A stretch of DNA of 64,000 nucleotides, from assembly GCA_019931185.1 (NCBI GenBank), contig JAINDK010000050.1, positions 62,001 to 126,000 of the forward strand, in the 5' to 3' direction. Source of the DNA: Bryobacter sp. CoA8 C33 (GTDB lineage Bacteria > Acidobacteriota > Terriglobia > Bryobacterales > Bryobacteraceae). This document shows positions 48,315-57,954 of the stretch, in pieces. Every line of letters begins with the position of its first letter. The stretch's first letter is position 1. Below the pieces are notes generated by a model. The model worked only from the letters and a program-made list of their open reading frames with translations. It made no database searches and was not told the DNA's origin. The translations under genes were made by a program, and so were the position numbers.

Positions 48315-49598
48315 CTAGCAGGGGGCCTGCCAGACAATCTCACCCGAGACGATGGTAGTAACGGCGCGGCCTTTGAAGGCATAACCATCGAAAGGAGAGT
48401 TTCGGGACTTGGAGGGGGACTTATTGACGTCGTAGGTCCAGAGGGAGTTCAAGTCGAGGATCGTGACGTCGCCGGGCAAACCCGGGGTGAGCGAGCCACG
48501 ATTGAGATTGAGGATGGCGGCCGGACCGGTGGTGAAGAGCTCGATCATGCGCTTGAGATCGATGTGGCCGGGGAAGACGAGGCGCTCAAGACTGATGGAG
48601 ATGGCAGTTTCGAGACCGAGGATGCCGAAGGGACAGCGTTCGAACTCCTGCATTTTGTCGGTGACGCTGTGGGGGGCGTGATCGGTAGCAATGGCATCGA
48701 CGACACCGGCTTTGATGCCGGCGATGAGAGCCTCAACATCGTGGTTGCAGCGAATCGGCGGCTTCATCTTGTAGTTGGAGTCGAAGGGGAGGATCTGATG
48801 GTCGTGGATGGCGAAATGATGGGGAGTGACTTCACAGGTGACACGGAGGCCGCGCCGCTTGGCTTCGGCGACCATGGCGATGGCGTTTCGCGTGGAAAGA
48901 TGAGCCACGTGATAGCGTGCGCCGGTGACTTCGGCGAGGAGGAGATCGCGGGCCACCATGACGTCTTCGGAACAGGAGGGAATGCCGCGCAGGCCATATT
49001 TGAGAGAGACGGCGCCTTCGTGCATGTCGCCACCGGCGGAGAGGTTGAGATCCTCACAGTGGTCAATAACGGGAAGATCGAAACTGGCGGCGATCTCCAT
49101 GGCGCGGCGCATGACACGGGAGTTCATGACGGGGCGGCCGTCATCGGAGATGGCAACGGCACCGGCGGCTTTCATGGCGCCGATGCTGGCGAGTTCCTCG
49201 CCGGCGCTGGCCTTGGTGATGGCGCCAATGGGGAAGACATTGACTTTGGCGGCTGCTTTGGCGCGTTCGATGATGTAGCGGGTGAGGTGGGCGGTATCAT
49301 TGACGGGGTTCGTATTCGGCATGCAGCAGACGGTGGTGAAGCCTCCGGCGGCAGCACAGCGGGAGCCGGTCTCGATGGTTTCGGAGTTCTCAAAACCGGG
49401 CTCACGGAGGTGCACGTGCATATCGATGAAGCCGGGGGCGACGATCCGGCCGGAGGCGTCGAACTCTTCGGCGCCGCGAGCTGGGAGTTTGTCGCCGACG
49501 GCGCGCACGATTCCATTGGCAAGCAGGACATCGGTGACGCGATCCAGGCTGTTAGCGGGGTCGATGACGCGGCCATTACGGATGAGCAATTTCGGCAT
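48315..49598 (-). CDS. pyrC: Dihydroorotase
   Basis: 427 residues, the type I (long) dihydroorotase. Zinc motif DMHVHLREPG near residue 60, CCMPNTNPV, the His ligand DHCEDLN, and catalytic Asp in IATDHAPH. These active residues are intact, so it should be a working enzyme and not the inactive PyrC' partner. Third step of pyrimidine synthesis. It overlaps the pyrB stop by TAATG. Confidence 0.95.
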   Translation of the reverse strand: MPKLLIRNGRVIDPANSLDRVTDVLLANGIVRAVGDKLPARGAEEFDASGRIVAPGFIDMHVHLREPGFENSETIETGSRCAAAGGFTTVCCMPNTNPVNDTAHLTRYIIERAKAAAKVNVFPIGAITKASAGEELASIGAMKAAGAVAISDDGRPVMNSRVMRRAMEIAASFDLPVIDHCEDLNLSAGGDMHEGAVSLKYGLRGIPSCSEDVMVARDLLLAEVTGARYHVAHLSTRNAIAMVAEAKRRGLRVTCEVTPHHFAIHDHQILPFDSNYKMKPPIRCNHDVEALIAGIKAGVVDAIATDHAPHSVTDKMQEFERCPFGILGLETAISISLERLVFPGHIDLKRMIELFTTGPAAILNLNRGSLTPGLPGDVTILDLNSLWTYDVNKSPSKSRNSPFDGYAFKGRAVTTIVSGEIVWQAPC

Positions 49599-50506
49599 TA
49601 TTGGAGTACCTTCTCGAGGACGGCCATCCTCACGGCGATGCCGTTCTCGACTTGGCTGAGGATGACGGAGCGGGAGCTATCGGCGACTTCGGTGGAAATC
49701 TCGCGGCCGCGGTTCATGGGGCCAGGGTGCATGACGATGGCATCGGGCTTGGCGAGGGCGAGATTTTCGGCGCGCAAACCATAGAATCGGGAGTATTCCC
49801 CGGCGGGGAAGTTGGTTTCATTCTGGCGCTCGAGTTGGACGCGCAACATCATGATGATGTCGGTTTCGCGGAGGGCTTCGCGGATGTCGTAAGTGATGGA
49901 GACTCCGGGGGCGAGGCCGGTGAGTTCCTGGGGTACGAGCGGCGCGGGGCCGCAGAGGACGATGTCGACGCCGAACTTAGCGAGCAGATGGATGTTGGAG
50001 CGGGCGACGCGGCTGTGGAGGATATCGCCGATGATAGCGACACGCAAGCCTTCGAGAGAGGAGCGGTTGTCGAGGATCGTGCGGGCATCGAGCAGAGCCT
50101 GGGTGGGGTGTTCGTGTTGGCCATCGCCGGCATTGATGATGGGGATCGGGAGGTGGCGGGCGAGGAAATGAGGGGCGCCGGAGGCGGCATGGCGCATGAC
50201 GATAGCATCGGGGCGCATGGCGCTCAGCGTGCTGACAGTGTCGAGGAGAGTTTCGCCCTTGGAGACGCTTGAGCCTTGGGAGCTGATGGAAATGGCGTCG
50301 GCGCCGAGGCGCTTGGCGGCGATCTCAAAGCTGATGCGAGTGCGGGTGGAGGCCTCGAAAAAGAGGTTTACGACGAGGCGGCCGCCAAGGAGGTCGAGCC
50401 GCTTTTCCTTCCTTTGTTGGAGGGGCTGGAAGTCGCGGGCGCGGTCGAGCAGGGCTTCGATTTCCGGCCGGCCGAGCGCCTCGATATCAAGCAGGCCTTT
50501 ATTCAT
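49598..50506 (-). CDS. pyrB: Aspartate carbamoyltransferase catalytic subunit
   Basis: 302 residues. Carbamoyl-phosphate motif FFEASTRTRISFE, then MRHAASG, the HPTQALLDA motif and MHPGPMNRG near the C-terminus, all typical. It condenses carbamoyl phosphate and aspartate. No pyrI regulatory subunit is present, consistent with the pyrR-controlled type. It starts 4 bases after pyrR. Confidence 0.96.
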   Translation of the reverse strand: MNKGLLDIEALGRPEIEALLDRARDFQPLQQRKEKRLDLLGGRLVVNLFFEASTRTRISFEIAAKRLGADAISISSQGSSVSKGETLLDTVSTLSAMRPDAIVMRHAASGAPHFLARHLPIPIINAGDGQHEHPTQALLDARTILDNRSSLEGLRVAIIGDILHSRVARSNIHLLAKFGVDIVLCGPAPLVPQELTGLAPGVSITYDIREALRETDIIMMLRVQLERQNETNFPAGEYSRFYGLRAENLALAKPDAIVMHPGPMNRGREISTEVADSSRSVILSQVENGIAVRMAVLEKVLQ

Positions 50507-50509
50507 GAG

Positions 50510-51058
50510 CTATACCTTCTCAACGAGGAGGATCCTTTCAGCGCCGTCGATTTCCTGGAGCTTGACCTCGATGATCTCGTTGGCGGTGGTGGGAACTTTG
50601 CGGCCAACGTAGCGGGCCTCGATGGGCAGTTCGCGGTGGCCACGGTCGATGAGACAGAGGAGTTGGACGCGAGCGGGGCGGCCTTGATCGAAGAGTGCAT
50701 CGAGGGCGGCGCGGATGGTACGGCCCGTGTAGAGGACGTCATCGGTCAGGATGATGTCGAGGCCATTGATATCGAAGGGAACCTCGGTAGCGTTGATGAC
50801 GGGCTTGGCGCCGACCGTGGTCAGGTCGTCGCGGTAGAGATTGATGTCGAGGATGCCGACAGGGATGTGGCGTTTTTCGAGATCGGAAATCTTGCGCGCC
50901 AAGCGCTGGGCGATGGGCACGCCGCGGCGGCGGATGCCGATGAAGGCGAGCTTGGTGAGGTCATCTGATTTTTCGAGAATCTCATGGGCCAGGCGCACGA
51001 GGGTGCGATCCATTTCCGAGGCCGACATGAGTTGTGCTTTTTCGCGAGTCTCGCTCAT
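50510..51058 (-). CDS. pyrR: PyrR, pyrimidine operon regulator / uracil phosphoribosyltransferase
   Basis: 182 residues from ATG 51058. Phosphoribosyltransferase fold with the PRPP loop LTDDVLYTGRT and the PyrR-type elements LAFIGIRRRGVPIA and LIDRGHRELPI. It binds RNA of pyr leaders in Gram-positive bacteria; here the leader is at most 30 bases to the divergent gene, too short for a typical attenuator. First gene of pyrRBC. A reading extended to 51475 runs through the divergent gene and is rejected. Confidence 0.95.
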   Translation of the reverse strand: MSETREKAQLMSASEMDRTLVRLAHEILEKSDDLTKLAFIGIRRRGVPIAQRLARKISDLEKRHIPVGILDINLYRDDLTTVGAKPVINATEVPFDINGLDIILTDDVLYTGRTIRAALDALFDQGRPARVQLLCLIDRGHRELPIEARYVGRKVPTTANEIIEVKLQEIDGAERILLVEKV

Positions 51059-51088
51059 GATTTTCTTCAAGCTAGCATAGAGAAAACC

Positions 51089-52522
51089 ATGATGATCAGT
51101 TTGATCTTGGCCGTGGTGATGGCCGCGCCACAACCGGACGTAAAAGCTCACGCGGAGGCGGCGCTGCGAGCATGGTCGGTACCGGGGATAGCGGTGGCGG
51201 TGGTGGAGCCGGAACGGGTGCTGCACATGGGGGGCTATGGGGTGCGCGAGACCGGCAAGGCGGAACCGGTGACGGAGCACAGCACGTTTCAGATAGCCTC
51301 GACGACGAAGGCGTTTACGGCGGCGGCCGTGGCGATGCTCGCCGATGAGGGGAAGATGTCGTTTGACGATCCGGTGCGCAAGCATCTTGATTTCTTCCGG
51401 CTGGCGGATCCGCACGCGGATGCGCTGGTGACGATCCGGGATCTGTTGACGCATCGGACAGGGCTGCCGCGGCATGATGTGCTTTGGGTCAGAACGGGGC
51501 TGACGCGGGAGGAATTGATCCGGCGGATCGGGCTGGCGCGGCCAACGGCCTCATTTCGGAACCAGTATCAATACCAGAATCTGATGTTCACTTCGGCGGC
51601 GGAGGCAGTGGGGCGGGCCAGCGGGCTGGGATGGGATGGGTTTCTGGCGCAGCGAATTTTCGCGCCGCTCGGGATGAAAGACAGCAGTTCTCTGTACGCG
51701 GAGATGGTGCGTCACGGAGATATGGCGATGCCGCATGTGAAGGACAAGGCGCAGCCTTGGGGCAACTACGACAACATCGGGGGAGCGGGATCGATTGCAT
51801 CGAGCGTTCACGATCTGGCGCGGTGGGTGAGGATGCAGTTGGGAGGGGGCGTGTTCGAGGGGCGGCGTCTGATCAGTGAAGTTTCGCTGGGAGAAACACA
51901 CTCGCCGCAGATGGTGAACCGGCTCGTGTCGCCGACGCGGGAGTTGCAACCCGATTTCAGCCAAACAACATATGGAATGGGTTGGACGATCAATCACTAC
52001 CGGGGCGAAATGCTGATCATGCATGCCGGGGTGCTGAACGGCTTTCGCGCGCTGATCACGATGGCGGCGCGGCGCAAGCTGGGACTGATTGTGCTGGCGA
52101 ACCAGAACGGGACAAACCTGCCGGAAGCGCTCACAAACACGCTGCTGGATGAATATCTGGGATTAGAAAAGAAGCGGGACTGGAACGCGCATATGCTGGC
52201 TGTAACCCGGACAAACGAGAAGAAGACGGAGCGGGAGAAGCGGGAACGGGAAGCGGCGCGCAAGCAGAATACGAAGCCAAGTCTGGAGCTTGAGGCGTAC
52301 GCGGGTGTTTATCGCGAGCCAGCTTATGGGGAGGCGCGCTTGAGGCTGGTGGATGGAGTGCTGCAGCTGGAATGGCTGAGGCTGAAGACGGAGCTGAAGC
52401 ACTGGCACCATGACACGTTTCTGGTGAAGGCAAACGAGCAACTGGTCCAATTTCGGCTGAATGAAAAGGGTTCGCCGGTGGAGCTCAAGCTGTTTGATCA
52501 AGTGTTTGTTCGTCAGCCTTGA
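51089..52522 (+). CDS. Serine beta-lactamase-like hydrolase (class C/EstB fold)
   Basis: 477 residues from ATG 51089. Short signal peptide (MMISLILAVVMAAPQ). Motif SxxK: STTKAFTAAA; Tyr-x-Asn motif within YQYQNLM; HxG in MHAGVLNGFR. After the enzyme domain a linker very rich in Lys, Arg and Glu (TEREKREREAARK) leads to a C-terminal beta domain of the DUF3471 kind (LEAYAGVYREPAYGE). Such proteins are mostly peptidases or esterases, so antibiotic resistance should not be assumed. It converges with czcA, overlapping by 38 bases. Confidence 0.88.
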   Translation: MMISLILAVVMAAPQPDVKAHAEAALRAWSVPGIAVAVVEPERVLHMGGYGVRETGKAEPVTEHSTFQIASTTKAFTAAAVAMLADEGKMSFDDPVRKHLDFFRLADPHADALVTIRDLLTHRTGLPRHDVLWVRTGLTREELIRRIGLARPTASFRNQYQYQNLMFTSAAEAVGRASGLGWDGFLAQRIFAPLGMKDSSSLYAEMVRHGDMAMPHVKDKAQPWGNYDNIGGAGSIASSVHDLARWVRMQLGGGVFEGRRLISEVSLGETHSPQMVNRLVSPTRELQPDFSQTTYGMGWTINHYRGEMLIMHAGVLNGFRALITMAARRKLGLIVLANQNGTNLPEALTNTLLDEYLGLEKKRDWNAHMLAVTRTNEKKTEREKREREAARKQNTKPSLELEAYAGVYREPAYGEARLRLVDGVLQLEWLRLKTELKHWHHDTFLVKANEQLVQFRLNEKGSPVELKLFDQVFVRQP

Positions 52523-55500
52523 GGGTGTGGCCGGAGAAGAAAGGGTAAAGAACCGGAAGAACGAAAAGGGTAAGCAGAGTGGCGCTGGCCAAGCCGCCGA
52601 CGACGACGCTGGCGAGGGGGCGCTGGACCTCGGAGCCGGGCGTGGTGGAAAAGGACATGGGGAGAAAACCGAAGGCGGCGACAAGTGCGGTCATCAGTAC
52701 GGGGCGAAGGCGCTGGACGCAGGCCTCCTCGATGCTCTTCAACTGATTGATGGTGGAGACGAGGACGATGCCGTTGAGCACGGCCACGCCGAAGAGGGCG
52801 ATGAAGCCGATCGAAGCGGAAAGATTGAGGTTCATGCCGCGCAGCCAGAGCATGGCGATGCCGCCGATGGCGGAAAAGGGGACGGCGCAAAGGATAAGAA
52901 GGCTCTGGCGGAGAGAGTGGAATGTGGCGTAAAGCAAGGAGAGGATGAGGAGGATCGAGAGGGGAAGAACCAGGGCGAGACGCTGCGTGGCGCGAGCCTG
53001 ATTTTCGAACTGGCCACCCCAATCGGTCCAGTAGCCGGAGGGAAGAGTGAGGGTTTTTTTTAGGCGGGCCTGAGCGTCGGCGACAACGCTGCCGAGATCG
53101 CGGCCACGGACGTTGAACTGAACGACAATGCGCTTCATGCCGTTTTCGCGCTGGATGACTTCGGCGCCGCGGCCGGTTTCGATGCGGGCCAGTTCACTGA
53201 GGCGGACCAGTTGGCCAGCCGGGGCCTGAACGAGCACTTCGCGGAGACGGTTGAGGTCGCCACGGTAGGTCTCGGGGTAGCGGACGACGATGGGGAAGCG
53301 GCGCTGGCCTTCGACGAATTCCGAGACGGGCAAGCCGCCGCTGGAGGCGTCAATGGCTTGCTGGACATCCTCGATCGTCAGGCCGAAGCGGGCGAGAGCA
53401 GCACGGTCAGGCTCAACTCGAATTTCGGCAACGCCGGTGATGATTTCAGTCTGAAGATCGGCGACACCGGGTAGGCCTGTGAGGGCACGCTCGGCGACTT
53501 CGGCAAGTTTTTCGAGGGTGGCGGTGTCTTCACCAAAGATCTTGAGCGCGACGTCGGCCTTGACGCCGGAGATGGTTTCATCGAGCCGCATGGCCATGGG
53601 CATGGTGAAGTTAAACTCCATGCCGGGCATGGATTCGAGGGCCTTGGCGATGCGATTGACGAGGGCCTCTTTTTGATCGGGAGGCATCCACTTGCTGTCT
53701 TCCTTCAGGTTGAGATAGATGTCGGCTTCGTAGACGCCCATGGCCTCGGTGGCCACATCGGGGCGGCCGAGTTTGGTGACAACGCTGGCGACCTCGGGGA
53801 AAGTGAGCAGAATTTTTTCGACCTGCCGGCTGGCCTCGACGGAAAGCGGCACGTTGATGCCGGGCAGCTTCTTGGTCTGAATGACGATCATGCCTTCATC
53901 GAGGCGGGGCATGAATTCCGTACCGATCAGGGCGAGACTGCCGATGGTGGCGGCGAGGGCGGCGCAGGCCAAGCCGAGCGTCGCCCAGCGATAGTGGAGG
54001 GCTTGGCGAAGGAGCCGCCGGTAAAATTGCTGGACAGCATGGAACCATCGTGATTCCTTCTCCTCGACATGACGCCGGAGGAGGAGGCTGGCGAGGACGG
54101 GCACGGCGAAGAGGGCGAGCAGGAGCGAACCGGAGAGGGCGGAAACGACGGAGATCGCCATGGGGCGGAACATGCGGCCTTCCAGGTCTTCAAGAAAGAG
54201 AATGGGAAGGTAGACCGCGATGATGATGAGCACGCCAAAGGTGATGGGGCGGGCTACTTCGCGGGTGGATTCGAGAATCAACTGCATTCGATTGCCGCGG
54301 CCGCCATCGAGGTGGAGGCGGCGGATGATGTTTTCCATCATGACGACGGCGCCATCGACGATCATGCCGAAATCGATCGCGCCGAGGCTCATGAGATTGG
54401 CGCTGATTCCAAAGAAGGCCATGCCCATGAAGCCGAAAAGCATGGAAAAAGGTATGACGGCAGCAACAATGAGGGCGGCGCGGAACTCACCGAGGAAGAC
54501 GAAGAGAATGACGGCGACGAGCAAGCCGGCTTCGAGGAGGTTCTTGCGGACGGTATTGAGGGTGACGTCGATGACTTCGCTCTGGTCATAGAAGGGGATG
54601 ATTTTGACACCTTCGGGCAGTTGGACGTTGGACAGGCGCCGTTTGACGCGGTCGATGGTTTGGAGCGAATTCTCACCGCGCAGCATAATGGCCATGCCGC
54701 AGACGGTCTCCGTGGTGTTGCGGAGAATGGCGCCCTGGCGGAGCGCGCCTTCAATCCTGACTCTGCCGACATCGCCGACCTTGACGGCGACGCCGCCGCG
54801 CTCGAGCAGAACGACTTTTTCGATGTCGGAGGAAGTGTTGAATCGGCCGAGGCCGAGGACGTTGTATTGCTCGGCCTGATGCTCGACAAAGCCGCCGCCG
54901 AAGTTGGTGTTGCTGGTGGCAAGCCGCCCCATGACGTCGTGCAGTGTGAGCCCGTGGCGGGCGATGAGTTGGGGGTCGATCTCGACGGTGTATTGACGGG
55001 AGAAGCCGCCCCAGGAGTTGACTTCGTTGATGCCGGGGACGGTGCGCAACTGAGGGCGAATGACCCAATCCTGGAGAGTCTTGCGGTCGAGCAGGGAGAG
55101 GGTGCCGCCCTCGATAGTGAACTGGTAAATCTCGCCGAAGGCCGTGGCGACGGGCCCGAGGACAGGTTCCAGACCGTTGGGGAGGCGGGAGCGGACTTCG
55201 CGCAATCGCTCGTTGAGAAGCTGGCGAGCGAAGTAACGGTCGACACCGTCTTCCATGACGACGGTGACAAGGGAGAGGCCCAACTTCGAGATGGAGCGCA
55301 GTTGGGTCATGCGCGGCACGCCCATGAGAGCGGTTTCGATTGGGTAGGTGACAAGGCGTTCTACTTCGTCGGGAGCCATGGGGCCGCACTCGGTAATGAC
55401 AGTGACCTGGTTGTTGGTCAGGTCGGGGAAAGCATCGATCTGGAGATGGGAGGCGGTGTAGACGCCGGCTCCGGTGAGGATGGCCAGCAGCACGAGGATG

Positions 55501-55532
55501 AGCCAGCGATTGGCGAAGGCGGCGCCGAACAT
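52485..55532 (-). CDS. czcA: CzcA/CusA-type heavy-metal RND efflux pump
   Basis: 1015 residues with 12 spans and two large periplasmic loops. The metal-relay motif in the fourth span is DFGMIVDGAVVMMEN, the arrangement of the divalent-metal (HME1, Co/Zn/Cd) subgroup; a Cu/Ag pump would lack it in this form. YPIETALMGVP near the N-terminus is also typical. Together with czcB and czcC it spans both membranes. Specific metal is unproven. The stop overlaps the end of the beta-lactamase-like gene. Confidence 0.94.
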   Translation of the reverse strand: MFGAAFANRWLILVLLAILTGAGVYTASHLQIDAFPDLTNNQVTVITECGPMAPDEVERLVTYPIETALMGVPRMTQLRSISKLGLSLVTVVMEDGVDRYFARQLLNERLREVRSRLPNGLEPVLGPVATAFGEIYQFTIEGGTLSLLDRKTLQDWVIRPQLRTVPGINEVNSWGGFSRQYTVEIDPQLIARHGLTLHDVMGRLATSNTNFGGGFVEHQAEQYNVLGLGRFNTSSDIEKVVLLERGGVAVKVGDVGRVRIEGALRQGAILRNTTETVCGMAIMLRGENSLQTIDRVKRRLSNVQLPEGVKIIPFYDQSEVIDVTLNTVRKNLLEAGLLVAVILFVFLGEFRAALIVAAVIPFSMLFGFMGMAFFGISANLMSLGAIDFGMIVDGAVVMMENIIRRLHLDGGRGNRMQLILESTREVARPITFGVLIIIAVYLPILFLEDLEGRMFRPMAISVVSALSGSLLLALFAVPVLASLLLRRHVEEKESRWFHAVQQFYRRLLRQALHYRWATLGLACAALAATIGSLALIGTEFMPRLDEGMIVIQTKKLPGINVPLSVEASRQVEKILLTFPEVASVVTKLGRPDVATEAMGVYEADIYLNLKEDSKWMPPDQKEALVNRIAKALESMPGMEFNFTMPMAMRLDETISGVKADVALKIFGEDTATLEKLAEVAERALTGLPGVADLQTEIITGVAEIRVEPDRAALARFGLTIEDVQQAIDASSGGLPVSEFVEGQRRFPIVVRYPETYRGDLNRLREVLVQAPAGQLVRLSELARIETGRGAEVIQRENGMKRIVVQFNVRGRDLGSVVADAQARLKKTLTLPSGYWTDWGGQFENQARATQRLALVLPLSILLILSLLYATFHSLRQSLLILCAVPFSAIGGIAMLWLRGMNLNLSASIGFIALFGVAVLNGIVLVSTINQLKSIEEACVQRLRPVLMTALVAAFGFLPMSFSTTPGSEVQRPLASVVVGGLASATLLTLFVLPVLYPFFSGHTLKADEQTLDQTA

Positions 55533-55535
55533 GCT

Positions 55536-56708
55536 TTACTGGCCTGCCTCGCGCAGGAGTTGGCCTTTGAGGAAATAAGAGCCATTAGAGGCGACGCGCT
55601 CGCCTTCGAGCAGACCACTGAGCACCATCGCCTGGCCATTGCGGACATGCGCTTCGACGGGGCGGGGCTTGAAGTTGCCCGGGGAGACTTCGAGAAACAC
55701 GATGGATTTGCCATCGACAACCTGCAGGGCTGACTCGGGGATTACGAGCGAGGGGGTGGCGGGGAGGCGGAGACGGATGGTTGCGAGCATCTCGGGTTTG
55801 AGCAGGCCAAGCGATGGCAACTCGGCGCGGACCATGAGAGTCCGTGTATTGGGATCGATGGTTTCACCAAGACGGGTGATGCGGCCGGAGAAGGTGCGAC
55901 CGGGGAAGGCGCGGACATCGATTTCAACGGGGACACCGGTGCGGATTCGGCTGAGGGCGGCTTCGGGGAAATGCGCAATGCACCAGAGGGAAGTGGGATC
56001 GGTGACGGTAAATGCTTCCTGGCCGATGGTGACAACGGTGCCGGGAGAAATTTTCCGGTCGATGACGATACCCTTGGCGGTGGATTTGACGGGAACCAGT
56101 TCCTCGGTTTCGTCATGCTTGTGCTGGGGAGATTCGTCATCGTCGGCACTGATTTCGAGGAACTCTTCGAGGTGCTGGACTTCCTTGTCGACGTCGGCAT
56201 TGGCGCGGCGGAGGAGAGCCTCGGCGGTTTTGCGGTCGAGTACAGCCTGTTCGAGTTGAGCCTCGGCGATGGCCTTGAGTTCGAAGAGGCGTTTCATGCG
56301 GGCTTCAGTGCGGCGGGCCTGTTCGAGGGCGCTGGTAGCGCGATCCCGCTCGGCGCGGGCTTGGCGCAGAAGCGCCTTCGTGTCGTGGACGTCGTGAGTG
56401 TGCATGCGGGCAAGCATCTGCTTTGGCTCGACGGTATCGCCGACTTTGGCATAAACGTGGATGACTTTCCCGGTGGCGACGACGCCAATCGAGACCGTGC
56501 GGTCTTCATTCCAGACGAGCTTGCCGGGAGCTTCCAGGGTTTGATCGAGAGTCTCACGGCGGACGGGGACGACATCAATGCTGGCATTTTTGGCGGCTTC
56601 CGATGAGATGGCGAGATTGATTGATTTTTCAGCGGGAGCCACGGGACTGATTTCCTGTTTTTGGCAGGATACGAGCAGGAGTAGGACGGCGGACAGGATC
56701 CATTTCAT
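55536..56708 (-). CDS. czcB: CzcB-type membrane-fusion adaptor lipoprotein
   Basis: 390 residues. Lipobox LLVSCQ puts the mature N-terminus at Cys-15. Adaptor architecture: beta-barrel and lipoyl parts about 60-120 and 200-300, and a helical hairpin about 115-185 (DTKALLRQARAERDRATSAL). A His/Asp-rich insert, SADDDESPQHKHDETEEL, sits after the hairpin and may bind metal. Starts with ATGA overlap with czcC and ends 3 bases before czcA. Confidence 0.92.
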   Translation of the reverse strand: MKWILSAVLLLLVSCQKQEISPVAPAEKSINLAISSEAAKNASIDVVPVRRETLDQTLEAPGKLVWNEDRTVSIGVVATGKVIHVYAKVGDTVEPKQMLARMHTHDVHDTKALLRQARAERDRATSALEQARRTEARMKRLFELKAIAEAQLEQAVLDRKTAEALLRRANADVDKEVQHLEEFLEISADDDESPQHKHDETEELVPVKSTAKGIVIDRKISPGTVVTIGQEAFTVTDPTSLWCIAHFPEAALSRIRTGVPVEIDVRAFPGRTFSGRITRLGETIDPNTRTLMVRAELPSLGLLKPEMLATIRLRLPATPSLVIPESALQVVDGKSIVFLEVSPGNFKPRPVEAHVRNGQAMVLSGLLEGERVASNGSYFLKGQLLREAGQ

Positions 56709-57913
56709 GGCAGAGCTCCCAGAGCGGATTGAACCGATGCCTCAGCCTGGCGCAAGGCTAGTTGGGCCTCGATGTAGAGCAGCTCGGTGTCGAGCAGATT
56801 GCGGAGCGCATCGAGGAGACGGAGGAGATCCGCGCCGCCCAAGCGATAAGCCTCACGGGCGAGGCGGTTGAGTTCGAGGGCGCGGGCGCGGAGGGGCAAG
56901 ACGGAGCGGCGCAATTGTTGCTCGCGGAGTTGGAGTTCGCGAGCGGCGCCAGCATACTCGCTGCGAATCAGGGCCTCAGTGGAGACGAGGGCGTTACGGG
57001 CGAGGCGCTCTTCGGCGCTAGCGCTGGCGATGTTGCCCTCGTTGCGATTGAAGATAGGCAACTGGGTCTGGACGCCCCAGAGCATGGTGTCGAAGTTTTT
57101 CGAGCGTTTGTAGCCGGCGACGCCGTCGATATTGGGCGTGGCAAGGGCTGACTCGAGTTGGAGCTGGGCTCCGGCGACGAGGATGATTTGCCGGGCGAGT
57201 TGGGCCTCGGCCCGTTGCTCGAGAGCGGCTTCGGGGTTGGCGGGGGTAAAGCCAGGAGAGGCGGTATCGATTGGCAAGTCGAGTGTAATCGGCTCGATGC
57301 CGGCCCGGCCCATTTCCCGCTGCAGACGAATCTGAGCGCGCTGGACATCGACCGCAGCGGCATTGGCGAGCAGGAGGATTTTCTGTTCTTCCAACTCAAC
57401 ACGAAGCAAGTCGGCCTCGGCCATCGCCCCCTCGCGAACCTGGACGCGATGGTATTCGGTGACGGCATCGAGGTTGCGGTAGGCCTCGCGGAGCATGGAC
57501 TCGCGGGCGACAGCGCCGGCGGCATCCCAATATGCCACGCGCACACGTGCGGCGATGGTTTGCTTTTGGAGCGTCAGTTCGATTGTGGCGCGACGTTGAT
57601 TGGCCTGCGCCAGATCGATGCGGCGCGAGCGCTTGGAAGCTGTCTCGAATGTTTGTTGCAAGTAGAAGAAGTGATCGGCATCCTGCCAGAAACGATGCGC
57701 CGGACTTTGCCAGGTGCGGAAATCCTCGGACTGGTAGATGAAGAGAGGATTGGGCCGCAAACCGGCTTGTTGCAACTTACCTGTATTAGATTCGATTCGG
57801 GATTGAGAGACGGCGAGAAGAGGGTGGTTTCGGAGAGCTTCTTGCAGTGCCTGTTCGAGCGTAATCGCTGGGAGCGCGGACGCAAGCACAAGCAGCTTCA
57901 GACAAAGCTGCAT
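56705..57913 (-). CDS. czcC: CzcC-type TolC-family outer-membrane channel
   Basis: 402 residues. Signal peptide (LKLLVLASALPAITLEQ); helical coiled regions repeated twice as in TolC/OEP proteins; NPLFIYQSEDFRTW is a strand region. NHPLLAVSQSRIE and the EQALQEAL start are typical of CzcC. First gene of czcCBA by gene order; czcB overlaps it by 4 bases. 41 bases separate it from the DUF2490-like gene, so the transcript may start further upstream. Confidence 0.9.
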   Translation of the reverse strand: MQLCLKLLVLASALPAITLEQALQEALRNHPLLAVSQSRIESNTGKLQQAGLRPNPLFIYQSEDFRTWQSPAHRFWQDADHFFYLQQTFETASKRSRRIDLAQANQRRATIELTLQKQTIAARVRVAYWDAAGAVARESMLREAYRNLDAVTEYHRVQVREGAMAEADLLRVELEEQKILLLANAAAVDVQRAQIRLQREMGRAGIEPITLDLPIDTASPGFTPANPEAALEQRAEAQLARQIILVAGAQLQLESALATPNIDGVAGYKRSKNFDTMLWGVQTQLPIFNRNEGNIASASAEERLARNALVSTEALIRSEYAGAARELQLREQQLRRSVLPLRARALELNRLAREAYRLGGADLLRLLDALRNLLDTELLYIEAQLALRQAEASVQSALGALP

Positions 57914-57954
57914 AGGGTTTAGGTTATCGCACTCGCGGCTGAATCGGCGGAAAG

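Noticed and set aside
51059-51088. PyrR-responsive attenuator before pyrR
   Set aside because: Only 30 bases are available and no antiterminator/terminator pair can be drawn.
51059-51475. N-terminal extension of pyrR
   Set aside because: It lies opposite the beta-lactamase-like gene and PyrR homologues begin near 51058.
54069-55733. 554-codon reading frame opposite czcA
   Set aside because: Acidic low-complexity mirror of a membrane protein gene.
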